The notes beneath the pieces are model-generated. The model worked only from the letters and a program-made list of their open reading frames with translations, was not told the origin of the DNA and did not search any database. Below are positions 1 to 9,243 of a DNA stretch of 42,679 nt, in pieces; positions within the stretch are counted from its first letter, which is position 1; every line of letters begins with the position of its first letter. Made by a program: the position numbers and the translations under genes. Origin of the DNA: Vittaforma corneae ATCC 50505 (taxonomy: Eukaryota; Microsporidia; Nosematidae); assembly GCF_000231115.1 (NCBI RefSeq), contig NW_006889857.1, forward strand, positions 1 to 42,679, written 5' to 3'.

Positions 1-317
1 ATTCCAATATAGTGTTTTCTTTTATATTATTTAACTATATAAAGGAGACGGGCTAATTTTGAAAGGCCAATATAATGCTCATAAAAATATTGTTTAAACA
101 TTATATCGGTTGTGTAGATTTAGTTATATTGATAGGAAGTTTCAAATCATGAAATGAAAAAGAATAAAAAGGCTATTCAGATATCTTTTAAACCTTCTAA
201 GAGTATTTTTTTTATATTAATTGGATAGAGTGCTGAAAGTATTGAAACAGTTTACTGGATTGTGGTTAATTACAAACTAGTCTGCATTGCTTGAATGAAA
301 ATTTTGCATAGTTAATA
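1..317. other. AT-rich left flank without a recognised gene
   Basis: This stretch is AT-rich and holds no open frame that I can support as a gene. Its last part, around 298-305, carries AAAATTTT about 12 bases before the first in-frame codon of the next gene, matching the start-proximal element seen at many genes in this window. An ATG at 295-297 overlaps that element but runs into a stop after six codons in a different frame. Confidence 0.5.
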
Positions 318-1034
318 TTGAAGAAACAAATTTGTATCCCTTTAAATGGTTACAAAAAAAAAGTAACAGTCTACAGAAAGCTGGAAAAAACCAAGTGTTT
401 GAATGGAAAAAAACCAGTAATTAAGATTCCATCAAAATCCACAGTGAATTTATGCGTTAGTCAGTCGTCAGGAGAAAAAGTTAAGAAGATAGCTAATGAA
501 GCAAAGGTAGATAATCGTACAGTAGAAGGAAATAAAATTGAAGAGCAGGAAATGAACAAAAACGAAGCAGTTTTAATGGACAATGTCGTTGAAGAGAATG
601 TATTTAGGATAGTTAAAACAAGCAAAAAGGGGAATAGTAAAATAGACATAGTTTCAATAGATGATAGTAAGAAAATAATGTTCAACAATAGAAAAGAATT
701 GTTTTATAAAATCACTAAAGAAAACCTCACAAAATTTAATATTCCGCCAACCCCTACGATTTTAAAAAGTTTGGAACAGTTTTTTACCCAAAAGCTTTCA
801 AAATTGGACTTTTTGAACGAACAGATGATTGAAATATATTCAAGAGTATTTTTATACAGAATAGGATCAAAATTCATTGGAGTCAAATTGGCAAAAACAA
901 CATTGTTTTCAGGTCCATTTAAAAAAGAGCTATTTAGACGAGCACTTGACGAAGTTAATGACTGGACAATGCAAGAGGAAATCAATCATAATGAAGATGA
1001 ATCAATATGTAATCTTTACAAAATAGCTAATTAA
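318..1034 (+). CDS. Unrecognised basic protein with an unusual (non-ATG) start
   Basis: I do not recognise this protein. The frame is open from a stop at 309-311 to the end, but its first in-frame ATG is at 552 (codon 79 counted from TTG 318). The roughly 78 codons before it are Lys-rich and stop-free, which is unlikely by chance in AT-rich DNA, so I place the start at TTG 318. That codon sits about 12 bases after AAAATTTT, the spacing used by other genes here. Loss of one T in ATATTG would create an ATG exactly there, so a sequence error or a decayed start are both possible. The C-terminal half (from about residue 130) looks globular, with alternating basic and hydrophobic stretches. There is no signal peptide or membrane span. 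Function unknown. Confidence 0.55.
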   Translation: MKKQICIPLNGYKKKVTVYRKLEKTKCLNGKKPVIKIPSKSTVNLCVSQSSGEKVKKIANEAKVDNRTVEGNKIEEQEMNKNEAVLMDNVVEENVFRIVKTSKKGNSKIDIVSIDDSKKIMFNNRKELFYKITKENLTKFNIPPTPTILKSLEQFFTQKLSKLDFLNEQMIEIYSRVFLYRIGSKFIGVKLAKTTLFSGPFKKELFRRALDEVNDWTMQEEINHNEDESICNLYKIAN

Positions 1035-1184
1035 AATACGGTATTATTCTTTGATATTTTAACAATATTGGTCATTCCCAAGTATCATTAATAATATCAT
1101 GAATTTCACAGTTATAGCTAATTGTAATTAGTACTATGACATTATTTCAACACTATTCGTTCTATAAATTATGTACTGTCTTCT

Positions 1185-1213
1185 AAAAATTTTTAACAAA
1201 AATTTTCACCCTC
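1185..1213 (+). promoter_or_regulatory. Doubled AAAATTTT element plus CCCT before eL33
   Basis: AAAAATTTTT at 1185-1194 and AAAAATTTT at 1198-1206 are followed by ACCCTC, ending one base before the ATG at 1215. The same double arrangement precedes the eS8 and uL6 genes in this window. AT-rich and CCC-type signals close to start codons are known in microsporidia; the link of the doublet with ribosomal genes is my inference. Confidence 0.6.
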
Positions 1214-1214
1214 A

Positions 1215-1538
1215 ATGCAAGAAGCTCTACAAAATACCACCATCCCTGCGGTCTTTGTCAGTCATAAAAGAGGATTAGATGTGATTCATCCAGAGCGTGC
1301 GCTTCTCAGGATAAACAATGTTAATAATAAGGAGACAGCTTCTAAATACATCAAGAATGCCGTTCTTTTTATCTACACCAATAAAAAAGGAGAGACAATC
1401 TATAATAATGGAGTAATTACTAGAGTTCATGGCAACAAAGGCGTGGTTAGAGCAAAGTTTGAGAGAAATTTGTGCCCAAAGGCTATTGGTCAGGTTGTTC
1501 TTGTCAAGTTGTACAAACTTGAAAACTGTCAACTTTAA
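1215..1538 (+). CDS. RPL33: Large-subunit ribosomal protein eL33 (L35a/L33)
   Basis: This is a structural protein of the 60S subunit. The C-terminal half carries the family signature: a glycine turn, then RVHGNKGVVRAKFERN, then a Pro-Lys-Ala-Gly segment and a basic VKLYKL tail. At 107 residues it matches the usual length (about 107-110). The ATG at 1215 is the first in frame and lies directly behind the doubled AAAATTTT/CCCT element. No intron is visible. The next gene on the same strand starts 132 bp downstream. Confidence 0.95.
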   Translation: MQEALQNTTIPAVFVSHKRGLDVIHPERALLRINNVNNKETASKYIKNAVLFIYTNKKGETIYNNGVITRVHGNKGVVRAKFERNLCPKAIGQVVLVKLYKLENCQL

Positions 1539-1656
1539 AATAAACTTTTACTTGCATTAGTTCATAGTTTCTTTGATCATGCAATTTTCAAGTCTTTGTT
1601 TGAATATATGTAATTTATAAATAGTGTTTTCTGGTAAAATTGCCTTTTGTCTGAGC

Positions 1657-1670
1657 AAAAATTTTCATCC
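1657..1670 (+). promoter_or_regulatory. AAAAATTTT/CATCC start-proximal element
   Basis: AAAAATTTT at 1657-1665 followed by CATCC ends immediately before ATG 1671. It supports 1671 over the upstream TTG as the start of the membrane protein gene. Confidence 0.55.
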
Positions 1671-2402
1671 ATGCTCGTGGCAATTTTAAAAATTTTAGTT
1701 GCATTCTTTGCAATCACTGTCTCAGCACATGAAATTGTTCTACAATTAGACACAACATTAAAAGAATGTGACGATGAATGTGGCTGTAACCAAAACCACA
1801 CTATTGAGTCATGTGTTTCTCTTAACGATAAAGATGGCACCATTACCTTTTTTTCTGGTTCATCATCACTCCCTTCCACATCAAAAATATGCAAGGAATG
1901 CTACAACTTGACGAGAATAATAAACATAATCCAGGAAGAAAGCAAAGAATCCTTTCAATTTGAATTTCAAATTGCCAAAATGCCATTATTGAATCTTTTA
2001 AGAGTTTATGACAAGGGATTTCTTGGACTTGTATCAATGAATCAGTTCTATTTAATCACAGTGGAAAATGATAACGGACTATTCTTTGAGAAGTATAAAT
2101 TCCACGAGTTAAAAGAGGATAAAAACAATGGAGCATTCCACCCAACATCTAATTCATCATTCAAACCGTGCAGCACTGAGGTTGTCAACTTTTTATATTT
2201 TTCAACATTCAAGAACAGGTTTACTATAGCAGACACTATGAAAACTACGGATCTTGTCATTCAGAATACACAGAAGTTTATAGATTATTCAACGTACTTG
2301 TATTATACATCAATATTTCTTCTATGTATAACGATATTGATTTTATGCATAAAGAATAGGGATCTGATCAGGAAGTATAAATTAAAACAATCAACTGAAT
2401 GA
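1671..2402 (+). CDS. Secreted/type I membrane protein, function unknown
   Basis: The 243-residue product begins with a signal-peptide-like hydrophobic stretch (about residues 3-18, ending near SAHE). A Cys-rich acidic segment follows (Cys pattern ECDDECGC, residues about 30-40, then more Cys near 50-90). A single transmembrane span lies near the C-terminus (about residues 210-228) before a short basic tail. That is a type I membrane topology with an extracellular or luminal domain of about 190 residues. The paired cysteines suggest disulfides. I recognise no family. It probably reaches the ER or cell surface. Start chosen at the ATG right behind AAAAATTTTCATCC. Confidence 0.7.
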   Translation: MLVAILKILVAFFAITVSAHEIVLQLDTTLKECDDECGCNQNHTIESCVSLNDKDGTITFFSGSSSLPSTSKICKECYNLTRIINIIQEESKESFQFEFQIAKMPLLNLLRVYDKGFLGLVSMNQFYLITVENDNGLFFEKYKFHELKEDKNNGAFHPTSNSSFKPCSTEVVNFLYFSTFKNRFTIADTMKTTDLVIQNTQKFIDYSTYLYYTSIFLLCITILILCIKNRDLIRKYKLKQSTE

Positions 2403-2717
2403 AATCAGCAATAAAGTATTGAACTGACTTTATTTACCTTAAAAGATCAATGCATAGCTTTTTTGATAATTAATCAATGACATCCAATCATTTCCCTTTT
2501 GAATTAATAAAGCTATCCATCCATAATGTATTTTTGTGCTCAGTACAATCTTCTTTCTTTTTCGATTCTTTGAAAAATTCACTAACCTTGTCAGCTGTCT
2601 ACACAGTTGATTTAAAACATGCAAGCTTTATCAGTCAAATACCATGAAAACCACTTTTTTATCTCATTGTTGTTTCTACTGCCAATCAGTTATATCATCC
2701 TTTTTTAAATCCCTTAT
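2403..2717. other. Spacer, nothing recognised
   Basis: AT-rich 315-bp gap. The only frame of note (2439-2624, minus strand, 61 codons) has no recognisable features and is probably chance. Confidence 0.5.
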
Positions 2718-3434
2718 ATGGAAATGAAATTTTCATCAAAGCATAAAAAAAAATCTCTTTTGAAAAGTACTCTGAAATTCTTTCATATTGCCATTTTTGT
2801 AGCTGTCACACATAAAACTGACTATTTTAAGCTTATCAACTTCGGATTTGCCGAGCCAACTCTTTATCTCTTTATGCTTTCTATGATCCTCGGGGGAATG
2901 ACAGTTTATTCACATATTAAGACCACATTCCTATGGCAGTTTGCATTAGCAGTTTCGCATAGAATTAAGACAAATGATTTGCTTGTTTCAACCATAGTTG
3001 TATCCTTTCTTTTAGCTACTATTTTAATCTTTTTAGTACTCCTGCTATTTACTTTTACCATTTCATTTATTATGTCAAGATTACTTGGAAATGAAGTAGA
3101 ATCAGATGAATTCGGATCAATAGCCGTGTCTATGACATATCTGTTCATGGTTGTTCTCTTACAGTACACAGTTTTATGTACAGAAGAAGCAATCCAAACA
3201 CTGCTAAACTTTATCCTTTTTAATACTGCACTTTTCCTCAGCAATTTCCTCTTACAGAATTTTTACATATCATCGTTTGAAATGAAAGGCACAAAGGAAA
3301 GATTTGGGGTGTTTTTAACAATATTCCTAGGATTTATTTTAACATCAATACTAGTGGGTGAGGTTACTGTAAGAAATTACATATTGGATAAGGTAGTAGC
3401 GCGGATGCTGTTTGATTCCAAATTGAAAAAGTAA
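2718..3434 (+). CDS. Multi-span membrane protein, divergent member of the local Yip1/Yif1-like triplet
   Basis: This 238-residue protein has a basic N-terminus followed by about five hydrophobic spans. It shares two landmarks with its neighbours at 3818 and 7220: a Pro then YLF near residue 50 (EPTLYLFML, against PPIVYLFLV in the third copy), and S-x-x-x-SR followed about ten residues later by FG and T-Y (DEFGSIAVSMTY against KQFGLHASSYTY). These positions also recall the Yip1/Yif1 family of Golgi/ER membrane proteins, where a Tyr- and Pro-containing loop precedes the last spans. The paralogy is seen in the sequence; the Yif1 assignment is tentative. This is the most divergent of the three copies. 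Confidence 0.6.
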   Translation: MEMKFSSKHKKKSLLKSTLKFFHIAIFVAVTHKTDYFKLINFGFAEPTLYLFMLSMILGGMTVYSHIKTTFLWQFALAVSHRIKTNDLLVSTIVVSFLLATILIFLVLLLFTFTISFIMSRLLGNEVESDEFGSIAVSMTYLFMVVLLQYTVLCTEEAIQTLLNFILFNTALFLSNFLLQNFYISSFEMKGTKERFGVFLTIFLGFILTSILVGEVTVRNYILDKVVARMLFDSKLKK

Positions 3435-3817
3435 TTCAATGAATTATTCTAAATCAACAAACCACTTCATATGATAGTATATAAAAGTTTATTGATTTTT
3501 ACAATCCTTTTTGGTTGATTTTGACATTTTGATAGTATTCAAAAAACTGAAAATCACTACTTTGTAGAGCGTATTTTCTCTGAAATTCAAGAAAATTATA
3601 AAAAGAATAAATGAAGAATATTACCACTGATCAGATTTATTCGTTGTTGATCCTGTGCTGTATCCAACAAGATTTATAGAAGAGCATAGACAGGAGAGCC
3701 ATCACTCAGTACTAACAAACATTAATGTAGAATTACCTTTGTCATAACCACAACACTGTTCTTTTCATTTGTTTCTCTTGTGTTTCAATTCTTAAAACCT
3801 TGTTTGTTTCGTAATCC
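3435..3817. other. Spacer, nothing recognised
   Basis: A 383-bp AT-rich gap between two related membrane-protein genes. No RNA gene, repeat or convincing open frame is seen. No AAAATTTT element lies directly before ATG 3818. Confidence 0.5.
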
Positions 3818-4447
3818 ATGGTCGTACCTAGACGCACATTACAGATCGCCATTCCTACACGGATGAACAATCAAAAGGGATTTTTAAAAACAGCCTTCAC
3901 ATCTGCTCTGCTAATATACCCACTAAACTTAGATGCAATACCAGACAGCTACGTTGCACCGATAATTTATCTTTTTCTAATATCTCTCATTAACACAACA
4001 CTCTTCATGGGAAAACTTGCAGGATCAGCTTTACTGAAAGACAATATTCAACACGCCTTGATAGCTTTCAGTTACAGCCTTGTTATGACATTTATTGCAG
4101 AGTGTCTTCTCTGTTTTCTGTTTTCATTTTTTAGTTCAAAAATCATCAGTCAAGAACACACGTCGAAGCAGTTTGGACTGAATGCAAGCTCATTCACATA
4201 CATCCCTGTCGCGCTTCTCCTAACACTGATTGAACCTCAGATATTAGGATGGATAGGGTCTTTTGGTGCAGTACTTCTGATGTCGTACTATCTCCAAGCC
4301 ACATATTCTACCTACTTTCCTTATACTTCGCAGCGAATTCAGGTAATCCATCAAATATACATCTTCTTGATATACTATTTAGTGGTATTTGCATCCTTAA
4401 TCATTCCCGGGAAGGTATTTGAGCATATCCTGAAACAAGACCAGTAA
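3818..4447 (+). CDS. Multi-span membrane protein, Yip1/Yif1-like (copy 2)
   Basis: The 209-residue product has a short hydrophilic N-terminus and then about five hydrophobic spans. It is clearly paralogous to the gene at 7220, sharing PLNLDAIPDSY (PLNLNALPDSY in the other), P-x-I-YLFL, SFFSS, KQFGL-A-SS-TY-P and SFG-VLLMSYY. The D-x-Y-x-P loop, the later Ser-Ser segment and a final Phe-Gly...Tyr-x-Pro segment resemble Yif1 proteins, which act with Yip1 and Ypt GTPases in ER-Golgi traffic. That function is inferred. An alternative start is Met15, but the first ATG is used here. Confidence 0.65.
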   Translation: MVVPRRTLQIAIPTRMNNQKGFLKTAFTSALLIYPLNLDAIPDSYVAPIIYLFLISLINTTLFMGKLAGSALLKDNIQHALIAFSYSLVMTFIAECLLCFLFSFFSSKIISQEHTSKQFGLNASSFTYIPVALLLTLIEPQILGWIGSFGAVLLMSYYLQATYSTYFPYTSQRIQVIHQIYIFLIYYLVVFASLIIPGKVFEHILKQDQ

Positions 4448-4960
4448 CTCATTTAGAATAAATTTTATACGTCGATACACTCAATTTATAGAGTTTATTT
4501 AACAGTTTGATTTAGAAAATAATTTAATTGCTGTCAAGCAGTTTTGAAAGCGATTTGTGTCCAAACAATTTAATTTATCTGATACGTAAAAGATTCATTG
4601 CAAAATTATTGGTGGAATAAATTTACAAGTGAACAATGTTATGGATTCATCAATGCTCTCCTATTTCAGCTTTGCATTAACAGTCACTTAAAAACTAATA
4701 TAATAGCACATATTACTTTTAAATGGACCATTATTTAAGATTCTTTGCATTAACACTTTCTATGAATGATTTTCTAGCTGTCATGCCAATCATTGAGCAA
4801 CCATTCTCACTTCAAAATAAGCTTACAATGCCTGACTGTAGTGATAGATCTGCACTGTACTGAACACCATTTGATATTTTACTACCATCAAACTTCTTCG
4901 TGTAGTATTTCAATTTTATTTTCAATTATTCTCTTTTTTATAAAATTTTAACTACCCCCA
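4448..4960. other. Spacer ending in AAAATTTT/CCCCC element
   Basis: A 513-bp AT-rich gap with no convincing gene. Its end carries AAAATTTT (4942-4949) and CCCCC (4955-4959) just before ATG 4961, the clearest single-copy version of the start-proximal signal in the window. Confidence 0.6.
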
Positions 4961-6775
4961 ATGAGTTCGAGTTATTTCTTTGGATCACAAGACGAGTCCC
5001 CTTTAAAAAATGAAGAGAGTGATATTTGGACCAGTTTTATGGGAAGGGATAGTTGGATCCCGCTTGTTACAGTGATGATAGCTTTTATTCTGGTTGTTGG
5101 AGTATTCTCCTATATAATGACGGCTTTGATAAATAAGATTAGAAATAAATGGGGAAGAGCAATGTCCGATTGGATAAAGGATAAAGTTCTGAAAATCATT
5201 ACTTATCTCTTTAGTTTGATGTGGATTGCTACAATCTTTGTAGGATTTGTTTGGCCTACCATCGATTCTGTTGTCAACAAAGGGGAAAGTATTGATGTGA
5301 TGGACAAGACTAAAGAAATGTATGCTTACTTGAGTTCTGAAGAGTTCAGAAGTGGTCTGTTTGACCTTTTAGTCAATGATATTGGATTTGCTTTGTTGTT
5401 TTGTCTTGCTATCCTCATCCTTTACAGATTCTTTAGTATTTTGATAACAACGCTTGTTATGGGAATATCAGCAGTTGTTGGTGGAAGCACTATATGGAGT
5501 ATTGTGACTAGCTCACAGGAACTTACCTGGGAATCAATAGCATTTATAGTGCTTATAGTCATATTCTTTATACTTGTGTTGACCATATTCAGTTATAAGA
5601 TTACACCTATTCTTAGTAGTGTTTCAGCTGGGTCTTCACTGGTGATTAATCATCTACACTACATTCTACCAGTCGTATTGTGTGCCACGGCCATTTTTGG
5701 AGTACAGCTAAGCATCATACTTTCTCTTATATCAAGTATCGAAAGCCATAAGGTACTTATTCTTCCATTAATTTTCCTATTATCATGGTCTTGGGGCTCA
5801 TTGATTTATTTTGTTAAAGTATATACGGCATCGATACTTGAAATTTCAAGAAGTAAGACACTTTCCAAGAAAGATGATCAATCCAGCATATTCATTAGTG
5901 CTCTGAAAAGAACATTTAGTGCTTTGAAGTTCATTTTATACTTCTCATTCTTCCCAGCATTACTGGATCTTCTAATATTCATATTAGATAACATTACCAG
6001 GCCATACAAGAGCGCCAAGAGAATAATTCCACACACTCACTATATTGCCAAGGGCATATTCAAAATTGTTGAGATACCAATGGATTGGATTATTGTTCCA
6101 GTACTTAATTTTCTAAGATTTGTTCTATCACAAATCAAAAAGGCTATTGAATATGATAATGAGTTTTCACTCGTTTATATCGGCATGTATTTTAATGAAT
6201 CCATGTCCGTTAGTCTTACTTTTAGGAAACTGAGAATAACCAGCGTGAAAGGCTTCCTGTCCCTGTTGGTAGGTTCAGTCTTTAGGCATATATTCCATTT
6301 TGGACCAGTGATGATATTCACCATTATATCAATAGTACTTAAAGGCCGAGCCACTCTTATTGCTCTTTTGAGTGGTGATCTAGGAATTTTGAAAAACTTC
6401 GTCGGCTCAGTTTTTGGTCCACTGACAGATATATTTGGATTTATGAATATTGGTGGTAATAGTGCGCTAACTGCCTATGCTATGAGTGTGTTTGTAATTG
6501 TACTAATGATGGGATGTATATTTAGTGCATTGATATTTAATGAGTTCGTTAAGAAAGAAGAACAAAAGAAGAACACGAGTGGTAATGGTATGATAAATGA
6601 CCGCAAGAAAGATATCAACAATAAACCTTCCGAATATACTGTTTCTATTGGACCAAGTAGTCAAGATAAAGGCAACAAATCTATCAAAACACCAGTAGGA
6701 GGTCATAACAACGCACGTGGTAAATCAGGTATACTAAAGTATAGTAGTAGATCAAAACAAAGCAGAAGAGGATAG
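4961..6775 (+). CDS. Choline-transporter-like (CTL/Pns1, SLC44-type) membrane protein
   Basis: A 604-residue protein with about ten hydrophobic spans spread between residues 35 and 525, a large loop between them, and a hydrophilic Ser/Lys/Gly-rich cytoplasmic tail (about residues 530-604). The segment near residue 400 (IEYDNEFSLVYIGMYF followed by a Ser-rich helix) matches the conserved CTL/Pns1 block in which an aromatic YI-A-I-G motif is followed by FC-SA. The family includes choline transporters. For a parasite scavenging lipid precursors this would be sensible, but the substrate is not shown by the sequence. It lies between two copies of the Yif1-like family. The start is fixed by the AAAATTTT/CCCCC signal. 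Confidence 0.6.
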   Translation: MSSSYFFGSQDESPLKNEESDIWTSFMGRDSWIPLVTVMIAFILVVGVFSYIMTALINKIRNKWGRAMSDWIKDKVLKIITYLFSLMWIATIFVGFVWPTIDSVVNKGESIDVMDKTKEMYAYLSSEEFRSGLFDLLVNDIGFALLFCLAILILYRFFSILITTLVMGISAVVGGSTIWSIVTSSQELTWESIAFIVLIVIFFILVLTIFSYKITPILSSVSAGSSLVINHLHYILPVVLCATAIFGVQLSIILSLISSIESHKVLILPLIFLLSWSWGSLIYFVKVYTASILEISRSKTLSKKDDQSSIFISALKRTFSALKFILYFSFFPALLDLLIFILDNITRPYKSAKRIIPHTHYIAKGIFKIVEIPMDWIIVPVLNFLRFVLSQIKKAIEYDNEFSLVYIGMYFNESMSVSLTFRKLRITSVKGFLSLLVGSVFRHIFHFGPVMIFTIISIVLKGRATLIALLSGDLGILKNFVGSVFGPLTDIFGFMNIGGNSALTAYAMSVFVIVLMMGCIFSALIFNEFVKKEEQKKNTSGNGMINDRKKDINNKPSEYTVSIGPSSQDKGNKSIKTPVGGHNNARGKSGILKYSSRSKQSRRG

Positions 6776-7219
6776 TTTTTGTGGACTATGATCAGAAAAG
6801 GAGTGTTCAAACCATTAAATACTTTAAGCATTAGGCCTTTAATATAGTTCTTTAGTTGATTTGATCAGTATTGTTCTAAACATGGATTATGCAAACTATG
6901 AAAGAAGCATAAAAACATGCTAGTTATAAAAACAAATAATTTTATTTGAAATGCCCTTCTCAGTTATCATATAATAAAGTCAATAAAAATATACTTGTTA
7001 AATTTGTAAGGAAATCAGAAAATTTTTATAAGCAAACTTATACAAAGCATATAACAAAAGGAATTGCTGTTTAACAGTTCTCTGCTGTTTTTGTATGAGT
7101 TTAAATTGAATAGTAGAAAGATAAATAGGAAGCACTAAAATACATTTGGGCTGATTCTACACTCTTTTAAGCAAAGGAGTAAAAAGCATATAAAATTGTT
7201 TGCTAGCTTATCCCTTTTC
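6776..7219. other. Spacer, nothing recognised
   Basis: A 444-bp AT-rich gap with no convincing frame on either strand and no start-proximal AAAATTTT element directly before the next gene. Confidence 0.5.
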
Positions 7220-7900
7220 ATGCCAGTTTTGGGAACGAGCAACGTCAAAAATAGAGAAAATACTGACCGTACTGACCGGAAAACGGCCAGCAAATATGCA
7301 TTCAAAATCTTGACAGACACCAATGAATACATAAAACTGGCCTTTATCGCATCCTTAATAATATCCCCATTGAATCTAAATGCACTTCCAGACAGTTACT
7401 TCCCACCGATAGTTTATCTTTTTCTAGTGTCACTTGTTAACACTATTATCTTTATACTGAGTATTACTTTCGAGAAACCCCTCAAAGACAATATTACAGT
7501 TATACTAAAGGCATTTTTTGTTATACTCATCACATCTTTCATTTTATACTGTCTTTTTTGCTTGATATATTCATTTTTCAGTTCAAGAATCATTGGACAA
7601 GCACACACAGCAAAACAGTTCGGATTGCATGCAAGCTCATACACATACTTGCCCGTTGTATTAGTGCTTATGTTGGTCTGTCCATACTGGACAATTGCAT
7701 GGCTAGGTTCTTTTGGGATTGTACTTCTAATGTCATATTATATTGAGAGTACCTACTTTAGTCATTATTCGTACACTTCTAAAAGAACAGAAAGGTTCCA
7801 CCACATATTCATATTTCTGATGTACTATGGAATAGCACTAACATGTGAGGAGATACCTGAAAGAGTATTTTTACAAATGCTATATAACTTAAATAAATAG
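7220..7900 (+). CDS. Multi-span membrane protein, Yip1/Yif1-like (copy 3)
   Basis: 226 residues from the first ATG. The hydrophilic N-terminus contains the short repeat DRTDR (about residues 16-20). About five hydrophobic spans follow. Shared with the gene at 3818: PLNLNALPDSY, P-I-VYLFLVSLVNT, SFFSSRIIGQ, KQFGLHASSYTYLP and SFGIVLLMSYY. The high local identity points to a fairly recent duplication, with the CTL gene now lying between the two copies. A role in ER-Golgi trafficking is inferred only from resemblance to Yif1. The upstream TTG at 7196 adds eight residues and is not needed. Confidence 0.65.
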   Translation: MPVLGTSNVKNRENTDRTDRKTASKYAFKILTDTNEYIKLAFIASLIISPLNLNALPDSYFPPIVYLFLVSLVNTIIFILSITFEKPLKDNITVILKAFFVILITSFILYCLFCLIYSFFSSRIIGQAHTAKQFGLHASSYTYLPVVLVLMLVCPYWTIAWLGSFGIVLLMSYYIESTYFSHYSYTSKRTERFHHIFIFLMYYGIALTCEEIPERVFLQMLYNLNK

Positions 7901-8077
7901 ATTGCAGGCAAAACTAAACATAGAGACTTTATTAATTGTAACGGTCATCTATAATCTATTTTTAACAAATAATACTTCCTTCACAAACTAATGTGAATGT
8001 TGAAGTAGCTTCATACCCACTTTAACCAAACACAATCAATGCAATCCACACATTCTTTTACGTCTTCTCACTTTGTT

Positions 8078-8953
8078 TCATTGAAAATATAGGTTTTTCC
8101 TATCTTTTTCGTCTCTAACTCTATTGTAATGCTCCTCCCATCTTTTATTCTTATATTTTACATAATCAATAATATCGTATTTTTTATTTGATGTCTTCAT
8201 AAACGAATCCATGCATCCTTTAATATTGTTCAACACAACTCCCTCGAACTGTATTTTACCCCAGATTGTATCCATCCCTTCATTTCTTATTGCTTCTTCA
8301 ATACTTTTAAGACCATCAATCAAACTGTCAATTTTATCTTTTATTGTCGAATTCCAGTCATCCTTTTCAATACCATTTGTCTTATTATCCTTAGCTTTTA
8401 TCTGTCCTTCTAAAAGATCAGTGATATACTCATGCCCATACTCCACTAGTCCTTTTTTCATTATTTCTTCATTTTGATCAACCTTATTTAACATTTCCTT
8501 GGTCCAAGGATACCAACTATCCATTTGTCTTCTCTTTTTCAAGCACTGCCCCAGAAATTCACCCAAAAAGAAGTTTTTTGAATCTTTTTTATATGTCATA
8601 ACTGCTTCTCTATATTTTTTAAATCCAATTGTCGTATTTGTATTACTGCTGTCCGTGTTGTCCCCATTTGTAATGCTATCCTGATTTAAAGGAGTATTTG
8701 CGAATATATTCAATGGAAAATCTTCTGATTCAGAGCTTATTTCCCCGAATATTTGTGTTTCTATTATTGTTTTTTGCTCTTCAGTCATTGGCTTTGCTGT
8801 TTTCTTCTTAAGCCTTCCTGTAGACTTATTTAAAAGGTCAAAATTGCTTTCTTCGCCAAGTTTCTCTTCCATTTTTTGCATTTCCGCCTCGAATATCGAC
8901 TGTTCCTCATCTTTTGAAGGATTTTCATTGTGAATTGGATTGTGATTCTTCAT
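8078..8953 (-). CDS. Hydrophilic acidic protein, function unknown
   Basis: A 291-residue charged protein without signal peptide or membrane span. Residues 1-100 are acidic and low in complexity, ending in an Asn/Thr/Ser-rich stretch. Residues 105-291 are predicted mainly helical, with aromatic pairs such as SWYPW (about residues 145-149) and a basic C-terminus. I recognise no family. It converges on the membrane-protein gene ending at 7900, 177 bp away. The ATG at 8953 is the first in frame. Confidence 0.65.
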   Translation of the reverse strand: MKNHNPIHNENPSKDEEQSIFEAEMQKMEEKLGEESNFDLLNKSTGRLKKKTAKPMTEEQKTIIETQIFGEISSESEDFPLNIFANTPLNQDSITNGDNTDSSNTNTTIGFKKYREAVMTYKKDSKNFFLGEFLGQCLKKRRQMDSWYPWTKEMLNKVDQNEEIMKKGLVEYGHEYITDLLEGQIKAKDNKTNGIEKDDWNSTIKDKIDSLIDGLKSIEEAIRNEGMDTIWGKIQFEGVVLNNIKGCMDSFMKTSNKKYDIIDYVKYKNKRWEEHYNRVRDEKDRKNLYFQ

Positions 8954-9243
8954 TACTTAAAAGGGGCACAAGGAATGAGTAATAAAAATAAGAAAAATGC
9001 CGTATACTTTATGCATAATAGGTGGAAAGTACAGTATTTATGGCCAAATACATGCAAGTTAGTATGCAGTTTAGTAATTATAGGCACCCTTGCAATACCT
9101 CATTCTTGCCTCTTTATTATATCAATCACATGGCAGTATGCTAAATCCATCTAATAATGATATGCTACGCTTGTATTATCTGACTTCAAGCATGGTAATC
9201 ATTATTTTCAGTCTTATTAAAATTCTCCTTGTTTTTCTAGACC

